Of a DNA stretch of 40,057 nucleotides, positions 29,755 to 37,952 are shown one piece after another (positions within the stretch are counted from its first letter, which is position 1; each line of letters opens with the position of its first letter). Source of the stretch: a bacterium (GTDB taxonomy: Bacteria > Methylomirabilota > Methylomirabilia > Methylomirabilales > 2-02-FULL-66-22); NCBI GenBank assembly GCA_029580855.1, contig JAKPQH010000193.1:1-40057 (forward strand), read 5' to 3'. The translations under genes were made by a program, and so were the position numbers. The notes below the pieces were generated by a model. The model ran no database searches and had not been told where the DNA came from. It saw nothing but the letters and a program-made list of their open reading frames with translations.

Positions 29755-31440
29755 ATGCCAACCACGCCGAGCGCCGAAGGGACCGCCGCGCGGCCGCAGC
29801 CTGGCGGCCGGACGGCGGCACGCCTGCTGCCCGCCGTCCTCGTCTGGCTGTTGGCAACGTGGCTGGCGGTGTTCATCGCGTACCCCGCGCTCGCCGTCCT
29901 GCTGCGGAGCGTTTCGACCAAAGCGGGGGGGGTCACACTCGCCCACTACCAGTCGTTTTTCGCCAAGGGCTACTTCCTGCGCTCCCTGCTGAACACCCTG
30001 GTCCTCGGGTGCACGGTGACCGGCGTGTGCATCGCCTTGGGGTTCGCCCTGGCCTACCTGGCGGCTCGCGGACCGCGCCGGCTGCGGCTGCCCCTGCGCG
30101 TCTTCACGCTGGCGCCGCTCATCGCGCCGCCGTATCTCTTCGGGCTGGCCCTCATCATCCTGGCGGGACGGCGCGGCGTTGTCGCGGAGCTCCTGGACAT
30201 CCAAATCCCCCTCTACGGATGGCTGGGCGTAATTCTGTCTCAGGTGCTGTCGCTGCTGCCCGTGGCGTTCCTGATGATCGAAAACGTCCTGGCGTCGCTG
30301 GACCCCGCCATCGAGGACTCCGCCTGCGACCTCGGCGCCAACGAAGTCACGCGGCTCAGAACCGTCATTCTTCCCCTCGCCGTGCCCGGACTCCTCAAGG
30401 CCGGCCTGCTCACCTTCGGTCTCTCCATCGCGGACTTCGGCAATCCCGCCCTGCTGGGCGGCGGGCTGTCTTTTCTGGCCCCGGATGCGTATCTGATGGT
30501 CACGGGCGAGTGGAATCTGGAGATGGCCAGCGTTCTCTCCGTGGTCCTCCTGGTGCCGACGCTGGGGATCTTTCTGGCGCAGCACTACTGGCTCAAGGGG
30601 AAGACGTACACCACCATCGGCGGCCACGCCACCGCCGCGGAGCCGCGCGGGATCGGAGGCGTTCTGCTCGCCGCGTTCCTGGTGCCCTCGCTCGCCTTCG
30701 GGGCGCTGGTGGTCATGTCCTACGGGGTGATCGCGCTGGGCGCCGTGACCAAGCTGGTGGGCATCGACAACACGCCGACCTTGCAGCACTTTGCCTCCAT
30801 GGCGGGGTTCGACGCCATCCGGACAAGCCTCACCGTATCGCTCCAGGCCGGTGTCGTGGCCGCCGTGGCGGGGATGGGATTGGCGTACCTGTGCATGCGG
30901 ACGGAGACCCGGCTGCGAGGGATCCTGGAACTAACCACCCTCGTCGGCTTCGCGCTGCCCGGCACCGTGATGGGCATCGGGTACGTCCTGGCGTTTAATC
31001 GCCCGCCGCTCTTCCTGACGGGCACCCTGGCGATCTTGACGCTCAACATGATGGCTCGATTCCTGGCGGTCGGGCTGGAAGCCGGCGTCAGCAAGCTCCA
31101 CCAGATCGACGTCAGCATCGAGGAGGCCTCGGCGGACCTGGGGGCGGGGCTGCTCACCACGTTTCGGCGCATCGTGCTGCCCCTCCTGTCGTCGGCGTTC
31201 GCGGCGGGGTTCCTTTTTACCTTCATGCAGTCTATGATCAGCCTCAGCGCCGCCATCTTCCTCGTCGCCCCCGGCAACCTCCTCGCCTCGGTATACATCT
31301 TCAACCGGGCGCGCGACGGGGACATGGGCATCGCGTGCGCGACGTCGCTCCTCCTGATCCTCAGCCTCGCCGCTTGCCTGGCGGGTCTGGCGGTTTTGAC
31401 ACGGCGGAGCGGGTTCCGGATCTTCGCCGCCCAGGTGTGA
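29755..31440 (+). CDS. ABC importer permease, two fused membrane modules
   Basis: A 561-aa inner-membrane protein made of two homologous permease halves (about 12 membrane helices). Each half has an EAA-type loop for ATPase contact (IEDSACDLGANEVTRLRTVILPL, near residue 190, and IEEASADLGAGLLTTFRRIVLPL, near residue 460; only shown here as landmarks). This double architecture occurs in Fe(III) FbpB and in the putative 2-aminoethylphosphonate permeases. The start is uncertain: ATG 29755 is used, GTG 29725 would add 10 residues, and neither has a clear ribosome binding site. It lies 45 nt after the binding-protein gene and 19 nt before the ATPase gene. Confidence 0.88.
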   Translation: MPTTPSAEGTAARPQPGGRTAARLLPAVLVWLLATWLAVFIAYPALAVLLRSVSTKAGGVTLAHYQSFFAKGYFLRSLLNTLVLGCTVTGVCIALGFALAYLAARGPRRLRLPLRVFTLAPLIAPPYLFGLALIILAGRRGVVAELLDIQIPLYGWLGVILSQVLSLLPVAFLMIENVLASLDPAIEDSACDLGANEVTRLRTVILPLAVPGLLKAGLLTFGLSIADFGNPALLGGGLSFLAPDAYLMVTGEWNLEMASVLSVVLLVPTLGIFLAQHYWLKGKTYTTIGGHATAAEPRGIGGVLLAAFLVPSLAFGALVVMSYGVIALGAVTKLVGIDNTPTLQHFASMAGFDAIRTSLTVSLQAGVVAAVAGMGLAYLCMRTETRLRGILELTTLVGFALPGTVMGIGYVLAFNRPPLFLTGTLAILTLNMMARFLAVGLEAGVSKLHQIDVSIEEASADLGAGLLTTFRRIVLPLLSSAFAAGFLFTFMQSMISLSAAIFLVAPGNLLASVYIFNRARDGDMGIACATSLLLILSLAACLAGLAVLTRRSGFRIFAAQV

Positions 31441-31459
31441 CCGCCACCGAAGGGGAGTC

Positions 31460-32566
31460 ATGGCCGAACAGCCGCTGCTTTTGTTGAGTGGGCTCACCAA
31501 GCGATACGGTACGGCCTTGGCCGTGTGCGACGTCCGGGCGGACATCCGGCGCGGCGAGCTGGTCTCGTTCGTCGGACCCAGCGGGTGCGGGAAGACCACG
31601 CTGCTCCGCATCGTCGGAGGCTTCGTCCGGCCCGACGCCGGCCGCGTCGTCCTGGACGGCGAGGACCTCGGCCCGCTCCCGCCGAACCAGCGGGCCACCG
31701 CCATGGTCTTCCAGAACTACGCCCTCTTTCCCCACCTGACCGTCGCCGAGAACGTCGGTTACGGATTGACGATCCGGCGGCGTCCCGCGGCGGAGGTGGC
31801 CCGGCGCGTCGAGGAGCTGCTGTCGCTGGTTCAGCTCCAGGGGTTGGGTCGCAGGCGCCCGTCGCAGCTATCCGGCGGCCAGCAGCAGCGGGTCGCCTTG
31901 GCCCGCGCGCTCAGCCTCCAGCCCAAGGTGCTGCTCCTGGACGAGCCGCTGTCCAACCTGGATGCCAACCTCCGCGTCCAGATGCGCACCGAGATCACGC
32001 GGTTGCAGCGCGCGCTGCACCAGACCATCGTCTTCGTCACGCACGATCAGGAAGAGGCCATGAGCATTTCCGACCGCATCATGGTCATGGATCGCGGACG
32101 CATCCTGCAGGCCGGCGCCCCGGCCGAGATCTACGAGCGACCCGCCAGCCGTTTTGTCGCGCGGTTTATCGGCGCGGCCAACTTTCTGGATGGCACGCTG
32201 GGAAACGGGATCCCGGGGCGAACCGCCATTGCGACATCGCTGGGCACGTTGATCGTCGAGAAGGTGTCGAACGGATTGGCGATCGGTGACCGGGTCGCGG
32301 TGCTCCTCCGGCCCGAGGCGATCCGCCTCGGGCCGCCGGACGGCCCGGCGGAGCCGAACCGCCTCCTGGGCACCATCGCGCACGCCATGTATACCGGCGC
32401 CGTCATTCGATACACCGTCGAGGTGGGAGACACCCTGCTCCGGGTCGATCTGTCCGACCCGCGCCACAGGCCCGCGTTCCATCGCGGCGACCGGGTCAGT
32501 CTGCGACTGCCCGGCGACCCCCACCTCCTGCCGTCGGAGTCGGCCGCGGACGCCGGCGGCAGCTAG
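31460..32566 (+). CDS. ABC importer ATP-binding protein
   Basis: A 368-aa cytoplasmic ATPase of the PotA/FbpC/PhnT type. Walker A GPSGCGKTT, Q-loop VFQNYALFPHLT, signature LSGGQQQR, Walker B VLLLDEPLSNLD and switch His in FVTHDQEEA are all intact. A C-terminal TOBE regulatory domain covers roughly 240-355. The ATG follows AAGGGGAG. It energises the fused permease encoded immediately upstream. It converges on the nucleotidyltransferase gene. Confidence 0.93.
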   Translation: MAEQPLLLLSGLTKRYGTALAVCDVRADIRRGELVSFVGPSGCGKTTLLRIVGGFVRPDAGRVVLDGEDLGPLPPNQRATAMVFQNYALFPHLTVAENVGYGLTIRRRPAAEVARRVEELLSLVQLQGLGRRRPSQLSGGQQQRVALARALSLQPKVLLLDEPLSNLDANLRVQMRTEITRLQRALHQTIVFVTHDQEEAMSISDRIMVMDRGRILQAGAPAEIYERPASRFVARFIGAANFLDGTLGNGIPGRTAIATSLGTLIVEKVSNGLAIGDRVAVLLRPEAIRLGPPDGPAEPNRLLGTIAHAMYTGAVIRYTVEVGDTLLRVDLSDPRHRPAFHRGDRVSLRLPGDPHLLPSESAADAGGS

Positions 32567-32642
32567 CGGCGCCGCGGCCGTGCGGATGGTCATCGTTTTT
32601 TGCGGTCTGACGGCTCCCGGGTGATTGGGGGGCGATCCGGGC

Positions 32643-33398
32643 TCAACGGGCGGGTGCGCTGTCGCCGCGATCCAGCCGGTCAACCCTCGGAAGGATCTCG
32701 TCTCGAGCGCGGATCAGGTCTTCGTGAAAATCGATCTCGGTCCAGGGGAGGTCTCCCACCTCGGCCAGGCCGATGGGAACTTCGCCGGCCAGTTCGCGGA
32801 AGGTGTCCTCGTATTCCACGGAATCCTTACCGGTGTCGATGAATTCCTCCAGGATGTCGCGGAGGATTTCCGCCGCCTCCGCCGTCAGCCGCAGCATCCC
32901 CACCGCTTCGCCGCGCACGCGAGGATCCCGGCCGATCTTCTTCGTTACCTCCACGACCCACCCGTCCTCGCACACGACCTTCTGCTCTTCGCCCGTGTCC
33001 TGAAGCTGCTCGTCCACGGCGATCACATTGCCGTCCGGTGCCGCCAGGAGGCGGGCCAGGAGTTCCCGCGGGTAGAGGACGTCGCCATCCATGATGATCA
33101 CGTCGTCATCGAACTCGTGGCGCGCATGCCAGAGCGAGAGGATATTCCCGCGCATGTAGCGGTCGTTCTCCACGATGCGCACGCGCACGCCGGCCGGGCC
33201 GCGCGCCGCCTCGGCCGCCACCTGCGCCTTCAGGTAGCCGACCACCACCACGGCCTCGGGGATCCCCAGCGCCACGAACGTCTCCAGATAGCGCCGCAGC
33301 AGCGTCTTCCCGCCCAGCTCCAGGAGGCATTTCGGGGTGCCTTCGGTGTGCGGCTGGAGACGCCAACCGACACCGGCGGCAAGCACGATGGCGCGCAC
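32643..33398 (-). CDS. Phosphocholine-cytidylyltransferase-like NTP transferase
   Basis: A 251-aa soluble sugar/alkyl-phosphate nucleotidyltransferase. The catalytic loop is IVLAAGVGWRL followed by GTPKCLLELGGKTLL. NILSLWHARHEF and the metal-binding IIMDGDVLY match the LicC-like family, which makes CDP-choline or related CDP-alcohols; GEAVGMLRL and the final EIDFHEDL complete the pattern. The second GTG (33398) is preferred because GAGG then has 5-nt spacing; a GTG at 33404 would overlap it. Its likely product, a CDP-alcohol, is the kind of substrate needed by the phosphatidyltransferase at 27.1-28.3 kb, whose own NTase domain looks dead. The true substrate is unknown. Confidence 0.85.
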   Translation of the reverse strand: MRAIVLAAGVGWRLQPHTEGTPKCLLELGGKTLLRRYLETFVALGIPEAVVVVGYLKAQVAAEAARGPAGVRVRIVENDRYMRGNILSLWHARHEFDDDVIIMDGDVLYPRELLARLLAAPDGNVIAVDEQLQDTGEEQKVVCEDGWVVEVTKKIGRDPRVRGEAVGMLRLTAEAAEILRDILEEFIDTGKDSVEYEDTFRELAGEVPIGLAEVGDLPWTEIDFHEDLIRARDEILPRVDRLDRGDSAPAR

Positions 33399-33545
33399 GA
33401 TCACCTCGACGGATTCGGTTGCCCGAGCCGGGAAACCGGCGCGATGCTACGCGAGGAGAAACCGGAGTGTCAAGCGGAAAGCCGCCCTGCGCCCTGGTCC
33501 GACCTCCGCGTTCAGTCGACCGCCGTGCGGTCGCCCGCCGCAGGA

Positions 33546-34373
33546 TCACGCCGCGGTGCGCCGCCGCGCCACCACGCGGATGGCATTCTCGATCGAGTCC
33601 ACCCCCTTGACCATCTTCATGATCGCCTCTGCCCCGGCCCTCCTCTCCGTGGTCTCGACATCGCCGGTGAGCCGCACCCTGCCCGGCGCCACCACGGACA
33701 CCGACAACGAGGTCGGACACCCCTGGTTCACGGCCGCCTCAAGCAGCGCCGCCTCCGCCCGGCGCGCCAGTGCCAGCCTGCCCAAGCTGAGGACCGCCTC
33801 CTCGGAGGCATCGGAGATGGCCGGGGAGCGAACCATGTGGAGCACCGTGCTGATCGCCACGGGTACACTCAGCTTGTCCATGTTGAGAACCAGGTCGTAA
33901 CGCGCCGGGTCCTGCCAATCCACCCCGAAGGCAAACTTGACGACCGCGCTGCGCTCGTCGTCGCTCCGTTTGATGGCGCGCGCCGCCGTCTCGCGGGTCC
34001 ACCCCTGGTTGAGCAAGGTGCAAATGCGGGTCTCGAGGGACGCGGTGACCCAGACGTGCAGGGCGCACGGGAAGTCGCGAAGGAGGACGTGGCTTCCCCG
34101 GCCGAGAAACACCGCATCGCCCTGTCGGGCCAGCTCGTAGAGGGTCGAGGCGAGCCGCTCGAGGTAGACGGCGGGCCGCTGAGAAAAGATCTGCTGAAAC
34201 AGGGGCGGCGCGTTCCCGCCTTCCGCCGGAGGATTTTCCAGGACGCCGAGCTCCTGGGCGATCTGGCTGATGGCCTCCGTATCGTAGAACCGGTATCCGA
34301 GCTCGCTGGCCACGCCTTTGGCGATGTCGGATCCATGAGTCCCCATCTTTCGCGACACCGTAATCCACTTCAT
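33546..34373 (-). CDS. Cytidylate kinase-like protein with C-terminal BON domain
   Basis: A 275-aa protein; the ATG at 34373 has AGGAG 8 nt upstream. The N-terminal 200 residues match the cytidylate-kinase-like family, with an atypical phosphate loop (ITVSRKMGTHGSDIA) in place of a canonical GxxGxGKS and then LGYRFYDTEAI. The C-terminal 60-70 residues form a BON-like domain (TSLSVSVVAPGRVRLTGDVE to VKGVDSIENAIRVV). No signal peptide, so it is cytoplasmic. It is a diverged paralogue of the gene immediately upstream (34481-35317), same strand, 107 nt away. Nucleotide specificity cannot be read from sequence. Confidence 0.8.
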   Translation of the reverse strand: MKWITVSRKMGTHGSDIAKGVASELGYRFYDTEAISQIAQELGVLENPPAEGGNAPPLFQQIFSQRPAVYLERLASTLYELARQGDAVFLGRGSHVLLRDFPCALHVWVTASLETRICTLLNQGWTRETAARAIKRSDDERSAVVKFAFGVDWQDPARYDLVLNMDKLSVPVAISTVLHMVRSPAISDASEEAVLSLGRLALARRAEAALLEAAVNQGCPTSLSVSVVAPGRVRLTGDVETTERRAGAEAIMKMVKGVDSIENAIRVVARRRTAA

Positions 34374-34480
34374 GGCCACCGCTCCTGTCTGGGGAAACCC
34401 GACCCCTCCCGGCTCGGGCGCTCGACGACACCGCGCACGCCGTGCCGCAGGGGCTCTCCTGGCGACCCGGGGCGCCCCCG

Positions 34481-35317
34481 TCAGACGTTGGAACGGGTTA
34501 GACGCTCGGGCCGATCGGAAGTGCACAGGACCTTCGACCGGACCTCGGTGACTCCGTCGACGTGGCGGGCCACCGCTTGGAGCGTCTGGTTGACCTCGGC
34601 GAACCGGGTCTCACCGGAGATGGTCACGATGCCGTCCTCGGCCACGACCGTCACTCCGACGCCTCTGGTGCGGGGATCCATGGCGAGCTGCGCCGACACC
34701 CGGCTCCCCAGCGCGAGATTCGCCATGGCCTTCCGCGACTCGGGGGTCGCCTTGAACTCGTCTTGCTCGGTCAGCCGCGCCACGGTCGCGCAGGCCATGT
34801 CGAGACTCACCCGGCTCAGGTTCACGATCAGGTCGTAGAGGTGCGGGTCATCCCACTCCACGTCGAAGAGGAAGCGGACCCACTGTCGCCGCTCCCGGTC
34901 CGCCTTTTCGATATACGCCAGCGCCTCGGGGTATCCTCGCTTTCGCTCCGCGCTCGCCGCCTTGATGCGGTAGTCCAGGTCGGCGATGACGCGCACCCGG
35001 AGGACGTGCGAGATGCCCGGCAGCAGGAGATGGCCGACCAGCCCATGATAGACGAGGTTGTCGGCCTGAGCGTGTTCGCACAGACACGCACGCACGAACG
35101 TCAAATAGGCCGCGCGCTCCCCCACCACCCGCTGCCAAAACGAGGGCGGCCTCTCCATGGCCGCCGTGAGGTCCTCGGCCGGCACCCCGTACGTCTTCGC
35201 CGCCTCTTCCAGATTGGCCTCCCGGCTGAGGCACGGATATCCGAGCCGCTCGGCCACACATTTGGCGAGCGCCTCGCCCCCGCTGAACGTCCCCCGGGAA
35301 ATGGCAATGATGGCCAT
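34481..35317 (-). CDS. Cytidylate kinase-like protein with BON domain, second copy
   Basis: A 278-aa protein. The ATG at 35317 follows AGGAGG with 6-nt spacing. Domain order is as in its downstream paralogue: kinase-like loop IAISRGTFSGGEALA, a helical middle, FDVEWDDPHLYDLIVNLSRV, then a BON-like domain (GVGVTVVAEDGIVTISGE to VDGVTEVRSKV). The N-terminus and the VNLSRV region are nearly duplicated in the remnant at 39853-40035. It is transcribed divergently from the TRAP operon across a 540-nt spacer. It may be co-transcribed with 33546-34373 and 32643-33398. Confidence 0.8.
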   Translation of the reverse strand: MAIIAISRGTFSGGEALAKCVAERLGYPCLSREANLEEAAKTYGVPAEDLTAAMERPPSFWQRVVGERAAYLTFVRACLCEHAQADNLVYHGLVGHLLLPGISHVLRVRVIADLDYRIKAASAERKRGYPEALAYIEKADRERRQWVRFLFDVEWDDPHLYDLIVNLSRVSLDMACATVARLTEQDEFKATPESRKAMANLALGSRVSAQLAMDPRTRGVGVTVVAEDGIVTISGETRFAEVNQTLQAVARHVDGVTEVRSKVLCTSDRPERLTRSNV

Positions 35318-35857
35318 CGCGGGCCTCCTTTTTGGCGCGGCACGACCCCGTGGACAGCCCGGCGGCCTCCCGCCGCTCCCGGGTCCGCGCAGCGCGTGAC
35401 AGGGTGCGCCTCGGCCCCCGGATCCGTTGCCGACCGGGCGGCCGATCCGCCTCCCGGCCGCGCGTGGGTGTGGCTTGTCGTCGGGCACGTCGGACCGACA
35501 GGCGGTCAGGCCCGGCCGCACGACCCGTCGGAGGACGCCAACCCGCCCGTCGTGTCCCGGCTTTGCCCCTTTCACATAAGATCGTTCGAACCGACCCCCG
35601 TGTCAATGAGCATCTCGCTGCTCGCCACCTCCGCGTCGACGACAACGGGGCCGGCCGAGGTCGGTCGGATTCTTCCGCACAGCCGCCGCCGCGGGTCCCC
35701 CCGACGGCGCCGGATGTCTCGAAAACGGTGGAGCGGGAATCGGCCGCCGCGACCGATCCGGAATCTTCATGCGTGTCCAGCGCCACGTTTGTGGTATGCT
35801 TACACCCATCGATGCAACCGCGCAGGCCGCGGACACTCTCATCACAGTGATCAGCCC
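35318..35857. other. Divergent intergenic region upstream of the TRAP operon
   Basis: A 540-nt spacer. Open frames here on both strands have low-complexity Arg/Pro/Ala composition typical of GC-rich shadow frames and none resembles a family. Only a possible extended -10 element close to the TRAP operon is supported. Confidence 0.5.
35792..35800 (+). promoter_or_regulatory. Possible extended -10 promoter of the TRAP operon
   Basis: TGGTATGCT (35792-35800) fits a TGn-TATGCT extended -10. No clear -35 is present at the right distance. Transcription would begin near 35807, about 50 nt before the TatT start codon. Confidence 0.3.
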
Positions 35858-36796
35858 ATGGGGACAACGACGCTGGGCCCAACGGCGCTGGCGGTCCTGC
35901 TTCTGCTGGCGTCGCTCGGCGGGAGCGGCTGCTCGCTACTGCGCCGCTCCGCCCTCAACGAGATCGCCAACACCTTCGCCGACAGCGGCACGGCCTTCGC
36001 CAGCGACGACGATCCGGATCTGGTGAAGGCGGCGGCCCCCTTCAGCCTCAAACTGCTGGAGAGCCTGCTGGTGGAGACACCGGACCACCCAGGCCTGTTG
36101 CTCGCCGCGACGAGAGGGTTCACCCAGTACGCCTTTGGCTTCGTACAGCAGGAGGCCGACGAACTGGAGGCGCACGACCTTACCGCGGCCGAGGCCCGGC
36201 GGACGCGGGCCCGGCGCCTCTATCTGCGCGCGCGGCAGTACGGCCTGCGCGGTCTCGAGGTGAATCACGCCGGTTTTGCGGCGGCCATCCTGGTCCACCC
36301 CGGCGCCGCGGTGGGCGCCGCCACCAGGGCGGATGTGCCGCTTCTGTACTGGACGGCGGCGGCTTGGGGAGGGGCCATCGCTTTGTCCAAAGACAACCCC
36401 GAGCTTGTCGCCCAACTCCCGGCCATGGAGGCGCTGATCGACCGAGCGCTGGAACTGGATGAGGGTTACGGCCGCGGCGCCATTCACGGGTTTCTGATCA
36501 CCTACGAGATGAGCCGCCAGGGTCGGTCCGGCGATCCCGCCGCACGGGCTCGCGCCCATTTTGAGCGGGCGATGGTGCTGTCGGAAGGAAGGGATGCCGC
36601 GCCGCTGGTAGCGCTCGCCGAGGCGGTCACGGTGCAGCAACAGAACGTCAAGGAGTTCGAATCGTTGCTGAACCGGGCGCTGGCCATCGATCCCAACGTC
36701 CAGCCCGACACGCGACTCCAGAATCTGATCATGCAGCGCCGAGCACGCTGGCTGTTGTCGCGCAAGACGGAACTCTTCCTCATCGAGACCGAGTGA
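35858..36796 (+). CDS. TRAP transporter TatT component family protein
   Basis: A 312-aa predicted periplasmic lipoprotein. The signal sequence TLGPTALAVLLLLASLGGSGC ends at a Cys with an imperfect lipobox. The body is helical and TPR-like (LKLLESLLVETPDHPGLLLAATRGFTQYAFGFVQ and DRALELDEGYGRGAIHGFL are landmarks near residues 60 and 195). This matches the TatT (T-component) family first described in Treponema pallidum, which forms trimers that bind the DctP-type receptor. The ATG at 35858 gives a proper signal peptide; the ribosome binding site is weak. The dctP-like gene follows 10 nt after its stop. Confidence 0.85.
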   Translation: MGTTTLGPTALAVLLLLASLGGSGCSLLRRSALNEIANTFADSGTAFASDDDPDLVKAAAPFSLKLLESLLVETPDHPGLLLAATRGFTQYAFGFVQQEADELEAHDLTAAEARRTRARRLYLRARQYGLRGLEVNHAGFAAAILVHPGAAVGAATRADVPLLYWTAAAWGGAIALSKDNPELVAQLPAMEALIDRALELDEGYGRGAIHGFLITYEMSRQGRSGDPAARARAHFERAMVLSEGRDAAPLVALAEAVTVQQQNVKEFESLLNRALAIDPNVQPDTRLQNLIMQRRARWLLSRKTELFLIETE

Positions 36797-36806
36797 GGTG
36801 CGCCCG

Positions 36807-37952
36807 ATGAAACGCCGCAGGATGGCGGAGTGGTGGTCAGACGGATCGTTCCGGGCGGTCCCCGTCCGTCCGCGCCGGTTGGGGTCCGGGCAAGTCGCAC
36901 AAACCGAAGGACCCGCGCGACGCAGTCTCCTCGGCGCCCTGCTGGCCTTGGGACTGGCCAGTGCGCTGCCCGCGCATGAGTGCGCCTCCGCAGGTGACAG
37001 CGCGGTAAGGGTGCGACTGGGCACGCTGGCGCCAAAGGGTTCCTCGTACACCAAGCATCTGCAGGCCATGGGCGAGCGCTGGCGACAGGCGCCGGGCGGG
37101 GGTGTGCTGCTGACCATTTACCCCGACGGGACGATGGGGGGCGAGGGCGACATGGTCCGGCGCATGCGGTTGGGCCAGTTGCAGGCCGGGATGCTGACCG
37201 CGGTGGGTCTGGCGGAAATCGAGCCGGCCGTGGCCGGGCTTCAGAACCTGCCGTTGATGTTCCGTTCGCTGGACGAGGTGGATTACATCGGCGAAAAGCT
37301 GCAACCGATGCTGGAGAGGCGGTTGCGGGACAAGGGATTCGTGGTGCTGTTTTGGGGGGACAGCGGCTGGGTCCGGTTTTTCTCCAAGCAGCCGGTGATC
37401 CGGCCCGACGATCTGCGGAAAGCCAAATTGTTTGTCTGGACCCGCAGCGCCGCCGACGTCGACACGTACCGCTCGGTTGGCTTCAATCCCGTCCCCTTGG
37501 AGTTCGTGGACATCCTGCCCAGCCTGCAGACCGGTCTGATCGATGCGGTCCCGTTGCCGCCGAGCATTGCCTTGGCCAGCCAGGTGGACCGTGCGGCGCC
37601 GCACATGCTCGATCTAGCCTATGCGCCGCTGGTCGGGGCGACGGTCATCACGACGAAGGCCTGGGACGCGGTGCCTGAGGCGGCACGGGACGCGGTGCGC
37701 GCCGCGGCGAGGGAGGCCGGGAGGTTCATCAAGGCCGACGGCCGGCGGGAGAGCGTGGAATCGGTGGAGGCCATGCGCAAGCGCGGGCTCCAAGTCCATG
37801 CCCTCACGCCCGACATCGAGGCCGAGTGGCGCCGGGCGGGGGAGGCCGCGTATCCCACGGTCCGCGGGAAGATCGTGCCGGAAGATATTTTCGACGAGGT
37901 GGCGAAGCAGCTGGCAATGTATCGTGCCGCGCGCGCAGGGGGCACGAAATGA
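36807..37952 (+). CDS. TRAP transporter substrate-binding protein DctP
   Basis: A 381-aa periplasmic receptor of the DctP family. The ATG at 36807 follows GAGG with 7-nt spacing. An unusually long basic N-terminus (about 35 residues) precedes the hydrophobic export segment (RRSLLGALLALGLASALPA). Mature family blocks are VRLGTLAPKGSSYTKHL, LTIYPDGTMGGEGDMVRRM, the DLRKAKLFVW segment with the ligand-binding Arg region, and LQTGLIDAVPLPPS. The solute is not predictable. Its stop overlaps the start of the permease gene (ATGA), so the two are translationally coupled. Confidence 0.92.
   Translation: MKRRRMAEWWSDGSFRAVPVRPRRLGSGQVAQTEGPARRSLLGALLALGLASALPAHECASAGDSAVRVRLGTLAPKGSSYTKHLQAMGERWRQAPGGGVLLTIYPDGTMGGEGDMVRRMRLGQLQAGMLTAVGLAEIEPAVAGLQNLPLMFRSLDEVDYIGEKLQPMLERRLRDKGFVVLFWGDSGWVRFFSKQPVIRPDDLRKAKLFVWTRSAADVDTYRSVGFNPVPLEFVDILPSLQTGLIDAVPLPPSIALASQVDRAAPHMLDLAYAPLVGATVITTKAWDAVPEAARDAVRAAAREAGRFIKADGRRESVESVEAMRKRGLQVHALTPDIEAEWRRAGEAAYPTVRGKIVPEDIFDEVAKQLAMYRAARAGGTK

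Noticed and set aside
28342..30789. An 815-codon minus-strand frame opposite the ABC importer
   Set aside because: Antisense shadow of the binding-protein and permease genes, with no recognisable domain.
35332..35882. Open frames in the spacer before the TRAP operon
   Set aside because: Arg/Ala/Pro-rich translations with no ribosome binding site or family match; treated as non-coding.
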